Source: CAWCAW01 sp963714125
GTDB lineage: Bacteria; Actinomycetota; Acidimicrobiia; Acidimicrobiales; UBA8190
DNA length: 64,000 nt
Assembly (NCBI GenBank): GCA_963714125.1
Contig: OY970234.1
Coordinates: forward strand, 1,984,001 to 2,048,000
Reading direction: 5' to 3'
In this document: piece after piece, positions 40,860 to 48,689 of the stretch
How positions within the stretch are numbered: position 1 is the stretch's first letter
Layout of the letters: each line of letters opens with the position of its first letter
Position numbers and translations under genes: made by a program
The notes under the pieces: model-generated
Database searches by the model: none
Told to the model about the DNA's origin: nothing
What the model saw: the letters and a program-made list of their open reading frames with translations, nothing else

Positions 40860-41906
40860 ATGACTCAGGCCTCGAACCCGGCGTCGCACTCGGGCGAAGG
40901 GGGCGACGACCTCACGGCCATGCGTCGAGCCTTGACGCTGGCGGCGTCGGTCCGGACCCACACGGCACCCAACCCGTGGGTGGGGTGCGTGATCGTGACG
41001 GCCGAGGGCGAGCACTTCGAAGGGGCCACAGCCCCACCCAGTGGTCCGCACGCGGAGGCCACCGCCCTCGCCGCCGCCGGGGACAAGGCCCGCGGAGCGA
41101 CCTTGTACAGCACCCTCGAGCCGTGCGCCCACCACGGCCGCACCGGGCCCTGTGCCGCCGCTATTGCCTCGGCCGGACTGTCCAGAGTGGTGGTGGGCAT
41201 TGTCGATCCCGATCCCCAGGTGGCGGGGCGGGGCATCGAGCACCTCCGCCGTCACGCGGTGCAGGTGGATGTCGGTGTAGGGGCAGACGAGGTGGAGGAG
41301 TGTCTGGCGCCGTATCTCAAACACCGGCGTACCGGGCGACCGTGGGTCATCTTGAAGCTGGCGGCCACCTTGGACGGTCGCATCGCCGCCCCCGACGGCA
41401 CCTCGAAATGGCTCACTTCAGCGGCGGCGCGCGCCGATGTCCAGCACCTGCGCGCCCAGTCCGATGCCGTGTTGGTAGGGGCGGGCACCGTGCGTGCCGA
41501 TGACCCTGCGCTCACCGTGAGACCTGAACCGCAGCCCGAGCACCAGCCCCTGCGGGTGGTACTCGGCCGGGTGCCCGCCGATGCTCGGGTGCAGCCGGCC
41601 GTGGAGATGTCCGGAACACCGCAGACGATCCTCGAGGAGCTCGGCGCCAAAGGCGTGCTGCAGGTGCTCGTCGAAGGCGGCGCGCACGTGGCCTATGACT
41701 TTCACCGGGCCGGAGTTGTCGACCGCTACGTCGTATACGTGGCCCCCGCCTTGTTCGGCGGGGACGATGGGGTTCCTCTTTTTGCCGGCCCGGGTGCGCC
41801 GACCATGGGGGAACTGTGGCGAGGCCGCCTGGTGTCGGTGGAGCGTCTAGGCGACGACGTACGGATCGAGTTGACCCGAGACAGTGACGGGGAGAAGGGA
41901 GCTTGA
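40860..41906 (+). CDS. ribD: Bifunctional pyrimidine deaminase/reductase RibD
   Basis: 348 residues. N-terminal deaminase with zinc ligands in PHAEATAL (HAE) and TLEPCAHHGRTGPCAAA. C-terminal reductase from about residue 150 (RPWVILKLAATLDGRIA, SKWLTS, AVLVGAGTVRADDPALTVR, VLVEGGAHVAYDF). Converts the first pyrimidine of riboflavin synthesis by deamination then side-chain reduction with NADPH. The stop is one base before the ribBA GTG. The riboflavin synthase gene often placed next is missing. Confidence 0.96.
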   Translation: MTQASNPASHSGEGGDDLTAMRRALTLAASVRTHTAPNPWVGCVIVTAEGEHFEGATAPPSGPHAEATALAAAGDKARGATLYSTLEPCAHHGRTGPCAAAIASAGLSRVVVGIVDPDPQVAGRGIEHLRRHAVQVDVGVGADEVEECLAPYLKHRRTGRPWVILKLAATLDGRIAAPDGTSKWLTSAAARADVQHLRAQSDAVLVGAGTVRADDPALTVRPEPQPEHQPLRVVLGRVPADARVQPAVEMSGTPQTILEELGAKGVLQVLVEGGAHVAYDFHRAGVVDRYVVYVAPALFGGDDGVPLFAGPGAPTMGELWRGRLVSVERLGDDVRIELTRDSDGEKGA

Positions 41907-41907
41907 C

Positions 41908-43131
41908 GTGGCCTTCGCCCGCGTAGAAGAAGCCATCGAAGCCATCGGCCGAGGCGAGATCGTCGTCGTGGTCGACGATGAGGATAGGGAGAACGAAGGA
42001 GACCTGGTGATGGCGGCCCAAGCGGCCACACCCGAGAAGATCGCCTTCTTCTTGGCTCACACCTCCGGGGTCATCTGCGCGCCCATCACCCACGAACGGG
42101 CCGATCAGCTCGAACTGCCCCTCATGGTGTCCACCAACACCGAATCCCAGCGCACGGCCTTCACCGTCAGCGTGGACTATCGCCACGGGACGACCACGGG
42201 CATCTCCGCCGAGGACCGGTCGCTCACGATCAACGCCTTGATGGATCCTCACACCCGCCCGGCCGATCTGAATCGACCCGGCCACATCTTTCCGCTGCGG
42301 TCCCGACCTGGCGGTGTGCTCAAGCGGGCCGGTCACACCGAAGCCACCATCGACCTCGTCAAGGCGGCCGGCATGTACCCCGCCGGCGTGCTGTGTGAGC
42401 TGGTTTCGGAGGACAAGACCGGTATGGCCCGGCTACCCGAGCTGGAGCGCTTCGCGGCCACCCAAGGGCTCGTGCTCATCTCCATCGCCGATCTGATCCG
42501 CTACCGGCGTCGCAAGGACAAGCTGGTGCGTCGCATCGCCGGCCCGGCTCGTATCCCCACGCAGTACGGCGAGTTCGCCGGGTTCGCCTACGAGTCCGTG
42601 CTCGACGGCGAGCACCACATGGCCTTTGTCATGGGTGACATCGCCGGTCGCAGCGACGTGCTCGTCCGGGTGCACTCGGAGTGCCTGACCGGGGACGTCT
42701 TCGGGTCTCTGCGCTGTGACTGTGGACCGCAGCTTCAAGAAGCGGTGCGCCTCATCGCCGGGGACGGCACCGGCGTCATCGTCTACTTGCGCGGCCACGA
42801 GGGACGCGGCATCGGGCTGGCGCACAAGCTGCGGGCGTATCACCTCCAAGAACAAGGCCATGACACCGTCGACGCCAACTTGGAGCTCGGCCTACCGGTA
42901 GACAGCCGGGAGTACGGCATTGGCGCCCAGATCCTCGTTGACCTCGGGGTCACCACCATGCGCCTGATGACCAACAACCCCACCAAATACGGCGGTCTGG
43001 AAGGTTTCGGTCTGGACATCACCGAGCGCGTATCACTTAACTCGCACGCCAACCCCGAGAACATCGAGTACTTGCGCACCAAACGCGAGCGCCTCGGGCA
43101 CCTGTTGGAGGGTCTCGATGACGTCCTCTGA
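41908..43131 (+). CDS. ribBA: Bifunctional RibBA (DHBP synthase / GTP cyclohydrolase II)
   Basis: 407 residues. The N-terminal DHBP synthase shows VDDEDRENEGDLVMAA and the RPGHIFPLRSRPGGVLKR-type segment with HTEATIDLVKAAG. The C-terminal GTP cyclohydrolase II has the zinc cysteines in SECLTGDVFGSLRCDCG, YLRGHEGRGIGL and RLMTNNPTKY. It supplies both precursors, from ribulose-5-phosphate (rpe is upstream) and GTP. The GTG at 41908 follows GGAGAAGGGAG. ribH overlaps the end by 14 bases. Confidence 0.97.
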   Translation: MAFARVEEAIEAIGRGEIVVVVDDEDRENEGDLVMAAQAATPEKIAFFLAHTSGVICAPITHERADQLELPLMVSTNTESQRTAFTVSVDYRHGTTTGISAEDRSLTINALMDPHTRPADLNRPGHIFPLRSRPGGVLKRAGHTEATIDLVKAAGMYPAGVLCELVSEDKTGMARLPELERFAATQGLVLISIADLIRYRRRKDKLVRRIAGPARIPTQYGEFAGFAYESVLDGEHHMAFVMGDIAGRSDVLVRVHSECLTGDVFGSLRCDCGPQLQEAVRLIAGDGTGVIVYLRGHEGRGIGLAHKLRAYHLQEQGHDTVDANLELGLPVDSREYGIGAQILVDLGVTTMRLMTNNPTKYGGLEGFGLDITERVSLNSHANPENIEYLRTKRERLGHLLEGLDDVL

Positions 43132-43660
43132 CATCTCGGTATTGCGACCTGGCGCCATTGATCTGCACGCCTCGCGCGCCGGAGCCACCTACAACGGTGA
43201 CGCCAGCCAAGGTGGGGGAGCGCGGGTCGCCATCGTGTGCGCCAAGTTCAACGGCGCCATCACCGAGCGTCTCCTCGATGGGGCGTTGAGCGGACTCGAG
43301 GGTGGCGGCGTCCCGGCATCGGCAGTGACGGTGGCCTGGGTGCCCGGTGCCTTTGAGATTCCCATGGTGGCCGCACAGTTGGCTCGCCACGGCTCGCCCA
43401 GCGCTGTCATCGCCCTCGGCGCCGTCATCAGAGGCGACACCGCCCACTTTGACTTTGTGGCTGGCCAGTGTGCGGCGGGCTTGCAGCGCGTCGCCCTCGA
43501 CACCGGAGTGCCCGTGATCTTCGGGGTCCTCACCACCGATACCGTCGACCAGGCCCTGGCCCGCTCGGAGGAGGGGCTCGACAACAAAGGGCTCGAAGCT
43601 GCGGTGACTGCCTTGGAGATGGCCGATCTGTTGGCCAAGCTTCCGGCGTCCGGTCGCTAG
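43118..43660 (+). CDS. ribH: 6,7-Dimethyl-8-ribityllumazine synthase
   Basis: 180 residues. Condenses the pyrimidine and dihydroxybutanone phosphate to the lumazine. Conserved segments are AIVCAKFNGAITERLLDGAL, VPGAFEIPMVAAQL and GAVIRGDTAHFDFVAGQ with the catalytic His. A ~30-residue N-terminal extension precedes the core. The ATG lies 14 bases inside ribBA, indicating coupling. hisG follows 20 bases later. Confidence 0.96.
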   Translation: MTSSDISVLRPGAIDLHASRAGATYNGDASQGGGARVAIVCAKFNGAITERLLDGALSGLEGGGVPASAVTVAWVPGAFEIPMVAAQLARHGSPSAVIALGAVIRGDTAHFDFVAGQCAAGLQRVALDTGVPVIFGVLTTDTVDQALARSEEGLDNKGLEAAVTALEMADLLAKLPASGR

Positions 43661-43680
43661 CCGGCCTGGAGGCGAGAATC

Positions 43681-44556
43681 GTGCTGCGCTTGGTACTCCC
43701 CAAAGGGTCTCTCGAACGAGCCACCCTCGAGCTCTTTACGGCCGCCGACCTGGCGGTGGTGCGCGGTTCGGACGTCGATTACCGGGGCACCATCGCCGAT
43801 CCTCGGGTCGACGAGGTACGCATCCTGCGTCCTCAGGAGATCCCGCGCTATGTCGCCGACGGGCTTTTCGACCTGGGAATCACCGGTCGCGACTGGATCG
43901 AGGAAACCGGTGCCGACGTCGTGAGCCTCGGTTCTTTGGCGTACTCCAAGGCCACGGCCAATCCGATCCGCGTCGTACTGGCGGTGGCCAATGACTCCCC
44001 GGTGAACACCGCCGCCGATCTCCCCCCGGGAGTTCGGGTGGCCACCGAATACCCTGAGCTCACGCGACGGTTCCTCGAGAAGTTGTCGGTGCGCGCCGAT
44101 GTCCACGCGTCCTATGGCGCCACCGAGGCCAAGGTGCCCGACATCGCTGATGCCGTGGTGGAGATCACCGAGACGGGACGAGCTTTGGCGGCCGCCGGAC
44201 TGCGCATCGTCGAAACGCTGCTGGTGTCGCACACGGAGCTGATCGCCAATCCCATCGCGGCAGCCGACCCCGCCAAACGCCATGCCATGGAGCAGCTGCT
44301 GACGTTGCTCGAGGGCGTTTTGGAGGCGAGGGGCAAGGTCTTGTTGAAGCTGAATGTGGCGGCCGACGGGCTGGCAAGTGTCTTGGAGGTGCTGCCGGCC
44401 TTGAAGACTCCGACAGTGTCCGAACTGTCGGGCGACGGGGGATTTGCGGTGGAGACGGTCGTGCCCAAGACAGAGGTCAACGTCCTGATCCCCGCCCTGA
44501 AGGACCGGGGCGCTACCGACATCATCGAATTGGCCCTGGCCAAGATCGTCCACTGA
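43681..44556 (+). CDS. hisG: ATP phosphoribosyltransferase, long form
   Basis: 291 residues. First step of histidine synthesis. The N-terminus (LRLVLPKGSLERATLELF), LGITGRDWIEE and the PRPP-loop region VEITETGRALAAAGLRIVE identify HisG. The C-terminal ACT-like regulatory domain (KVLLKLNVAADGLASVLEVLPAL, ending in ETVVPKTEVNVLIPALKDRGA) makes it the long form that is feedback-inhibited by histidine and does not need HisZ. GGAGG lies 10 bases before the GTG. No other his gene is in the window. Confidence 0.96.
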   Translation: MLRLVLPKGSLERATLELFTAADLAVVRGSDVDYRGTIADPRVDEVRILRPQEIPRYVADGLFDLGITGRDWIEETGADVVSLGSLAYSKATANPIRVVLAVANDSPVNTAADLPPGVRVATEYPELTRRFLEKLSVRADVHASYGATEAKVPDIADAVVEITETGRALAAAGLRIVETLLVSHTELIANPIAAADPAKRHAMEQLLTLLEGVLEARGKVLLKLNVAADGLASVLEVLPALKTPTVSELSGDGGFAVETVVPKTEVNVLIPALKDRGATDIIELALAKIVH

Positions 44557-44588
44557 GCCGCCGACGGCGTGATGACCATGGCCAAGTC

Positions 44589-44831
44589 GTGACGAGGGCG
44601 GCGGGGTCCCCGCGCACCGGTGTCGTGAGCGCTTTTGACGATCAGCGCGGGCTCGGCACCGTCGAGGATGCCTCAGGCTCGAGCTTCGATTTCCATTGCA
44701 CCGCCATCGCCGACGGCTCGCGTCATATCGATGTGGGGACGACGGTGCTGTTCGCGCTGCGCCGCAGCCACCTGGGTCGCATCGAGGCCACTGAACTGCA
44801 GTGCTTCGGCGAGGTCAGCCCACGCGCCTAG
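44589..44831 (+). CDS. Cold-shock-like small protein, 80 aa
   Basis: Starts GTG. The segment TGVVSAFDDQRGLGTVEDAS then FDFHCTAIADGSRHIDVG and VLFALRRSHLGRIEATEL resembles a cold-shock domain, with the RNP1-like strand (RGLGTVED) in place of KGFGFI. It would bind single-stranded RNA or DNA, though the aromatic residues of the standard RNP motifs are partly missing. The family fit is moderate. No Shine-Dalgarno is seen. It lies between hisG and the convergent DUF1844 gene. Confidence 0.7.
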   Translation: MTRAAGSPRTGVVSAFDDQRGLGTVEDASGSSFDFHCTAIADGSRHIDVGTTVLFALRRSHLGRIEATELQCFGEVSPRA

Positions 44832-44855
44832 GCGTGAGGGGCGAGGCGTCGGCAG

Positions 44856-45272
44856 CTAGGCGTCGAGGGTCCCGGCCCCAGCCGTGCCGCCGATCTCTAT
44901 GTAGGCGAGGCGGATCTGGGCCAACGCGTCTTTGAGCGATACCTCGGCTTCGCCCAGTCGCCCGGCCAGCCCTTCGATCAAGGCACCCAAGGCGTCGACG
45001 GCCAGCCGGGCCTGGTCGAGGTGGGGCGGTTGCTGGGAGAGGTGGATGGCGGCCAGCTCGAAAAGGCCGTAGGCGTGGTTGGCGATAACGACCTCGGCGG
45101 GGGTGGCCACCAGCTGGCTGCGCAGCTCCTCGAGACGTAGCGCCAGGGCCTGCTCGTCCTCGGCGGTGAGCTCATCACCGAGGTCGTCGGGGTAGTCGTC
45201 CTCGGGCCCCGCCGGGCGCGGGCGGTCTCGGTCGACGGGGCGTTCACCTTCGGGAGTCCACAGGCTGCTCAC
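44856..45272 (-). CDS. DUF1844-type protein, 138 aa
   Basis: The GTG at 45272 starts MSSLWTPEGERPVDRDRP. An acidic, Pro/Asp-rich stretch leads to ANHAYGLFELAAIHLSQQPP, LDQARLAVDALGALIEGLAGRLG and a helical end, the pattern of DUF1844 proteins found beside infC in actinobacteria. The function is unknown. A TACGCT box ends 7 bases before the start, so the mRNA is probably leaderless, and it shares its -10 region with the divergent infC promoter. Confidence 0.8.
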   Translation of the reverse strand: MSSLWTPEGERPVDRDRPRPAGPEDDYPDDLGDELTAEDEQALALRLEELRSQLVATPAEVVIANHAYGLFELAAIHLSQQPPHLDQARLAVDALGALIEGLAGRLGEAEVSLKDALAQIRLAYIEIGGTAGAGTLDA

Positions 45273-45278
45273 GACTGG

Positions 45279-45285
45279 TAGCGTA
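45279..45285. promoter_or_regulatory. Overlapping divergent -10 boxes between DUF1844 and infC
   Basis: The seven bases TAGCGTA read TAGCGT on the plus strand and TACGCT on the minus strand. Both fit TANNNT, so the two promoters would compete for the same bases. Confidence 0.4.
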
Positions 45286-45310
45286 GAGCCTCGAGTCAAA
45301 CAGGAAAGCG

Positions 45311-45331
45311 GGGTCGTGCTGGGCACAACCC
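45311..45331 (+). other. Hairpin in the infC leader
   Basis: GGGTCGTGC pairs with GCACAACCC over eight of nine positions around a 3-base TGG loop. It lies in the long untranslated leader of infC and could be regulatory. Confidence 0.4.
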
Positions 45332-45417
45332 CCACCCGGCCACCGGAGACGGTGCGACGGGTCACGGTGCACCGAAGAAGCGGCACACCGGGGCGAGGCA
45401 TCGCTTTCCGCGTACGG

Positions 45418-45435
45418 CTCCGGAGAGATCCGGAG
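45418..45435 (+). other. GNRA hairpin just upstream of the infC Shine-Dalgarno
   Basis: CTCCGGA and TCCGGAG form a perfect 7-bp stem closed by GAGA, a GNRA-type tetraloop. It ends 12 bases before AGGAGGG. A stable element so near the initiation site suggests translational control of infC. Confidence 0.5.
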
Positions 45436-45460
45436 TCCCGTTCAACAGGAGGGATGCCGC

Positions 45461-46099
45461 ATCGCCACCACTGAGTCCGCCGGTGAACCCAGGATCAACG
45501 ACCGCATTCGTGCCCGCGACGTACGCCTGGTGGACCCGGACGGGGCCCAGCTGGGGATCAAGTCGCTTCCTGAGGCTCTGACGATCGCACGCCAGCTTGA
45601 TCTCGACCTGGTCGAGGTGGCCCCTTCGGCCAACCCGCCGGTGTGTCGGATCATGGACTACGGCAAGTACAAGTTCGACGCCGCCCAACGAGCCAAAGAG
45701 TCGCGACGCAAGACCACCAGCGTCGGGATAAAGGAGATGAAGTACCGACCCAAGATCGGGCCCGGGGACTTCGACACCAAGACTCGCCAAGTCCTCAAGT
45801 TCTTGAACGAGGGCCACAAGGTCAAGGTGACGATCATGTTCCGGGGGCGTGAGGTCTTTCACCCCGAGCTCGGCAAGCGGATCCTGGATCGGGTCGCCGA
45901 GCACGTGGATGGGGCGGCAAGAGTAGAGGCAGAGCCCCGGCTGGACGGGCGCAACATGGTGATGGTGCTGGCGCCGGACAAACGGGCCAAGCAGTCGGCG
46001 GCCGCTCGAGCGGCCCGTGACGACGGCAGCCCGTTGCCGGCTGGGACCGAACACAGCGCGCCGGACGACGGCGGCGCCACGGACAACGAGGGAACGTGA
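45461..46099 (+). CDS. infC: Translation initiation factor IF-3 with ATC start
   Basis: 212 residues from ATC at 45461. AGGAGGG (45448-45454) is ideally placed 7 bases upstream, and the conserved N-terminus EPRINDRIRARDVRLVDPDG begins eight codons later. No ATG, GTG or TTG occurs in frame before GTG 45530, which would remove it. In E. coli infC uses AUU so that IF-3 represses its own rare-codon start; the same logic is likely here. Core motifs: MDYGKYKFD, KEMKYRPKIGPGDFDTK, GREVFHPELG. The C-terminus is Lys/Ala then Asp/Gly-rich. rpmI and rplT follow. Confidence 0.93.
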   Translation: MATTESAGEPRINDRIRARDVRLVDPDGAQLGIKSLPEALTIARQLDLDLVEVAPSANPPVCRIMDYGKYKFDAAQRAKESRRKTTSVGIKEMKYRPKIGPGDFDTKTRQVLKFLNEGHKVKVTIMFRGREVFHPELGKRILDRVAEHVDGAARVEAEPRLDGRNMVMVLAPDKRAKQSAAARAARDDGSPLPAGTEHSAPDDGGATDNEGT

Positions 46100-46100
46100 C

Positions 46101-46295
46101 ATGCCGAAGATGAAGACGGACAAAGGCGCTGCCAAGCGGTTCAAGATCACGGGCTCGGGCAAGATCCGGCGGCGCAAGGCGTACCGTTCCCACCTCCTTG
46201 AGAAGAAGTCGAGTGTCCGCACCCGTCGCTTAGGTCGCGAGGCCGATGTGGCGCCCGCCGACCAGCGCGAGGTGCGTCGCCTGCTCGGCCGTTAG
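46101..46295 (+). CDS. rpmI: 50S ribosomal protein L35
   Basis: 64 residues. MPKMKTDKGAAKRFKITGSG and RRRKAYRSHLLEKKSS are diagnostic for bL35. It starts one base after the infC stop. The frame continues upstream inside infC but is not L35-like there. Confidence 0.96.
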   Translation: MPKMKTDKGAAKRFKITGSGKIRRRKAYRSHLLEKKSSVRTRRLGREADVAPADQREVRRLLGR

Positions 46296-46384
46296 TCGTT
46301 GTTGGCGGGCTCGTCCCGCACCGGGTCAGGACCACCAGGTGCCTGTCGCCCATGTTGTCGAATCGCTGCAGAAAGGGAGTCGTC

Positions 46385-46789
46385 ATGGCCAGAGTGAAGC
46401 GCGCTGTCAACGGCAAGAAGCACCGTCGCGCCATTCTTGAGCAGGCCCAGGGCTACTACGGCGACCGCAGCCGCAAGTATCGGACCGCCAACGAAGCGGT
46501 CATGCATGCGCTGCAGTACGCCTACCGGGACCGCCGGGCCCGCAAGGGCGATTTTCGCCGCCTATGGATCCAGCGGATCAACGCCGGGGCCCGGGCCAAC
46601 GGCACCAACTACAGCCAGCTGATCGCCGGGCTGCGTGAAGCAGAGGTGAGCGTCGACCGCAAGGTCCTGGCCGACTTGGCCGTGAGAGATCCTGACGCAT
46701 TTACCAAGCTCGTCGGCGTGGCCAACGCCGCCCTTGCCAGCTCGGCGGTGCCCGCTTCGGTGGGCAGCGAGCCGGGAAGCGGTTCCTGA
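46385..46789 (+). CDS. rplT: 50S ribosomal protein L20
   Basis: 134 residues. MARVKRAVNGKKHRRAILEQ, AQGYYGDRSRKYRTANEAV and the RNA-binding RDRRARKGDFRRLWIQRINA mark bL20. The 89-base gap after rpmI holds a weak hairpin (GCGGG and CCCGC around 46305-46319) and AAAGGGAG before the ATG. L20 is often the translational repressor of this operon. The last ~18 residues form a Ser/Ala/Gly tail beyond the usual end. Its stop makes a CTGA overlap with the next gene. Confidence 0.97.
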   Translation: MARVKRAVNGKKHRRAILEQAQGYYGDRSRKYRTANEAVMHALQYAYRDRRARKGDFRRLWIQRINAGARANGTNYSQLIAGLREAEVSVDRKVLADLAVRDPDAFTKLVGVANAALASSAVPASVGSEPGSGS

Positions 46790-47607
46790 GCACACCCATC
46801 GGTCTCCGTCACCAGCGCGTCCAACGCCTCCGCCGTCTGTTGCGGCGGCGCAGCGTGCGCCGCACGGAGGGGGTGTTCGTGGTGGAGGGCGTCAAGCTGG
46901 TCGCCGCTGCTTTGGCCAGTGGGAGCACCGTGGAATCGCTCTATATCGCCGCGGGTGCCGGCATCACCGCCAGCGTCGCCGATGTCGCCGACCAGGCCCT
47001 GGCTGCGGGCAGCAGAGTCTTCGAGTTGGCCCCCGGAGTTCTCGAAAAGGTGGCCGACACGGTCACGCCACAGCCCGTGCTGGCCGTGGTGTCCACCCCG
47101 CAGTTCACGCTCGACGACATCGCGGAGGCCACCTTTGTGGTGGTGTGCGCCGACGTGCGGGATCCGGGCAACGCCGGAGCGGTGATCCGCTGCGCCGATG
47201 CGTCGGGGGCCGATGCCGTCATCTGCTGCGAAGGCACCGTTGACCCCTTCAACCCCAAGACGGTGCGGGCCTCGGCGGGCTCGGTGCTGCACCTGCCGGT
47301 GGTGGCGGGGGGAGATGCCGTGGAGGTTCTCGAGATCCTGGGGTCTCGTGGACTGAAGCGTTGGGCCGCCTCGGCCCATGGCGGGACGCCCGTGGCCGAT
47401 GTCGATCTGGGTGCGCCGCTGGCGTTGGTGCTCGGCAACGAGTCGAGCGGATTGCCCTCCATTCTCGGAGGTCACGTCGACGGCGCCATCACCATCCCCA
47501 TGGTGGGTCGAGCCGAGTCTTTGAACGTGTCTACCGCGGCCGCCGTCTTGTGCTTCGAAGTGTTGCGCAGCCGTTCTAATCTGCACCCTGTGCAGGAGTC
47601 CCGGTGA
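46786..47607 (+). CDS. TrmH/SpoU-family RNA 2'-O-methyltransferase with probable CTG start
   Basis: 273 residues if begun at CTG 46786. The SpoU motifs are present: NAGAVIRCADASGADAV (motif 1), LALVLGNESSGLP (motif 2) and IPMVGRAESLNVSTAAAVLCFE (motif 3, the knot). The N-terminal RNA-binding segment (QRVQRLRRLLRRRSVRRTEG, reading FVVEGVKLV after) starts before the first TTG at 46840, so that start would truncate it. CTG in a CTGA overlap with rplT gives the family-like length. It probably methylates rRNA or tRNA ribose with SAM; the position is unknown. The end overlaps pheS as GTGA. Confidence 0.9.
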   Translation: MSTPIGLRHQRVQRLRRLLRRRSVRRTEGVFVVEGVKLVAAALASGSTVESLYIAAGAGITASVADVADQALAAGSRVFELAPGVLEKVADTVTPQPVLAVVSTPQFTLDDIAEATFVVVCADVRDPGNAGAVIRCADASGADAVICCEGTVDPFNPKTVRASAGSVLHLPVVAGGDAVEVLEILGSRGLKRWAASAHGGTPVADVDLGAPLALVLGNESSGLPSILGGHVDGAITIPMVGRAESLNVSTAAAVLCFEVLRSRSNLHPVQESR

Positions 47608-48680
47608 CCACGTCGGCCGCAGCGGGCGACGGCGGCGATAGGGCCGGCGCCGATGTGGATATCGCCGATCTCCTCGAATCGGCCCGTCGTTCGGTCTCTG
47701 CCGCCGATACTGCCGAGGCGCTCGATGCCTTGCGCAGCGAGCTACTCGGCAAGCGGTCGGCCCTGGCCCGAGCCCATCGTCAGCTCGGGGCGCTAGCCGC
47801 CGACCAACGGCCCGTGGCCGGGGCGCGCCTCGGTGAGGTACGCGAGCAGATCGAAGCGCTGCTCGACGACCGGCGCCACACGGTGGAGGCGCAAGCGCGA
47901 GAGGAGCGGCTCCAGGCGGATCGACTCGACCTCACCGAGGTGACGGCTCTGGTGGGGCGCGGCCATTCGCATCTGGTGCAGCGCACCCGCGATGAGCTCG
48001 AGGACGTCTTCGTCGGCATGGGCTTCGTCGTTGCCGACGGTCCGGAGGTGGAGACCGACTGGTACAACTTCGAGGCGCTCAACTTCCCGCCCGGTCATCC
48101 GGCCCGGGGCATGGTCGACACCTTCTACCTCAACCTCGGTGAACCTGAGTCGGTGGTCTTGCGCACCCACACATCGCCCACGCAGATCAGAATGATGCAA
48201 AGCGGCACGCCGCCGTTTTATGCTGTGATGCCGGGCCGCGTCTATCGCCGCGACACCGCCGATGCCAGGCACACACCGATCTTCCACCAGATCGAAGGGC
48301 TGGTCGTCGACGAAGGCATTGCCTTCTCCGATCTGGCTGGGACCGTGGAGACCTTCACGAGCGCCTACTTCGGGCCCGACATCAAAGCCCGACTTCGTCC
48401 CGCCTACTTTCCCTTCACCGAGCCGTCGGCCGAGTTCGAGATCACCTGCACCATCTGCCAAGGCGGGGGATGTCGTACGTGCTCGCACACGGGGTGGATC
48501 GAGCTCGGGGGGTGCGGCATGGTCGACCCGGCCGTGTTCGATGCGGTGGGGATCGACTCCGAGCGGTGGACCGGGTTCGCCTTTGGATTCGGTATCGATC
48601 GCTGCGCCCAGATGCGCCACGAGATCCCCGACATGCGCGTCCTCATCGAAAACGACGTCCGCTTGTTGCGGCAACTCTGA
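47604..48680 (+). CDS. pheS: Phenylalanyl-tRNA synthetase alpha subunit
   Basis: 358 residues. A long helical N-terminal arm (GKRSALARAHRQLGALAADQ) is followed by the class II catalytic core: HPARGMVDTFYL, TSPTQIRMM, MPGRVYRRDTADARHTPIFHQIEGLVVD, PSAEFEITC and the motif 3 segment GFAFGFGIDRCAQMRH. Charges tRNA-Phe as an alpha2beta2 enzyme with PheT. GTG in a GTGA overlap with the methyltransferase. Cysteines near residue 280 (CTICQGGGCRTC) could bind zinc, an extra not always seen. Confidence 0.97.
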   Translation: MTTSAAAGDGGDRAGADVDIADLLESARRSVSAADTAEALDALRSELLGKRSALARAHRQLGALAADQRPVAGARLGEVREQIEALLDDRRHTVEAQAREERLQADRLDLTEVTALVGRGHSHLVQRTRDELEDVFVGMGFVVADGPEVETDWYNFEALNFPPGHPARGMVDTFYLNLGEPESVVLRTHTSPTQIRMMQSGTPPFYAVMPGRVYRRDTADARHTPIFHQIEGLVVDEGIAFSDLAGTVETFTSAYFGPDIKARLRPAYFPFTEPSAEFEITCTICQGGGCRTCSHTGWIELGGCGMVDPAVFDAVGIDSERWTGFAFGFGIDRCAQMRHEIPDMRVLIENDVRLLRQL

Positions 48681-48689
48681 GGGGGAACC

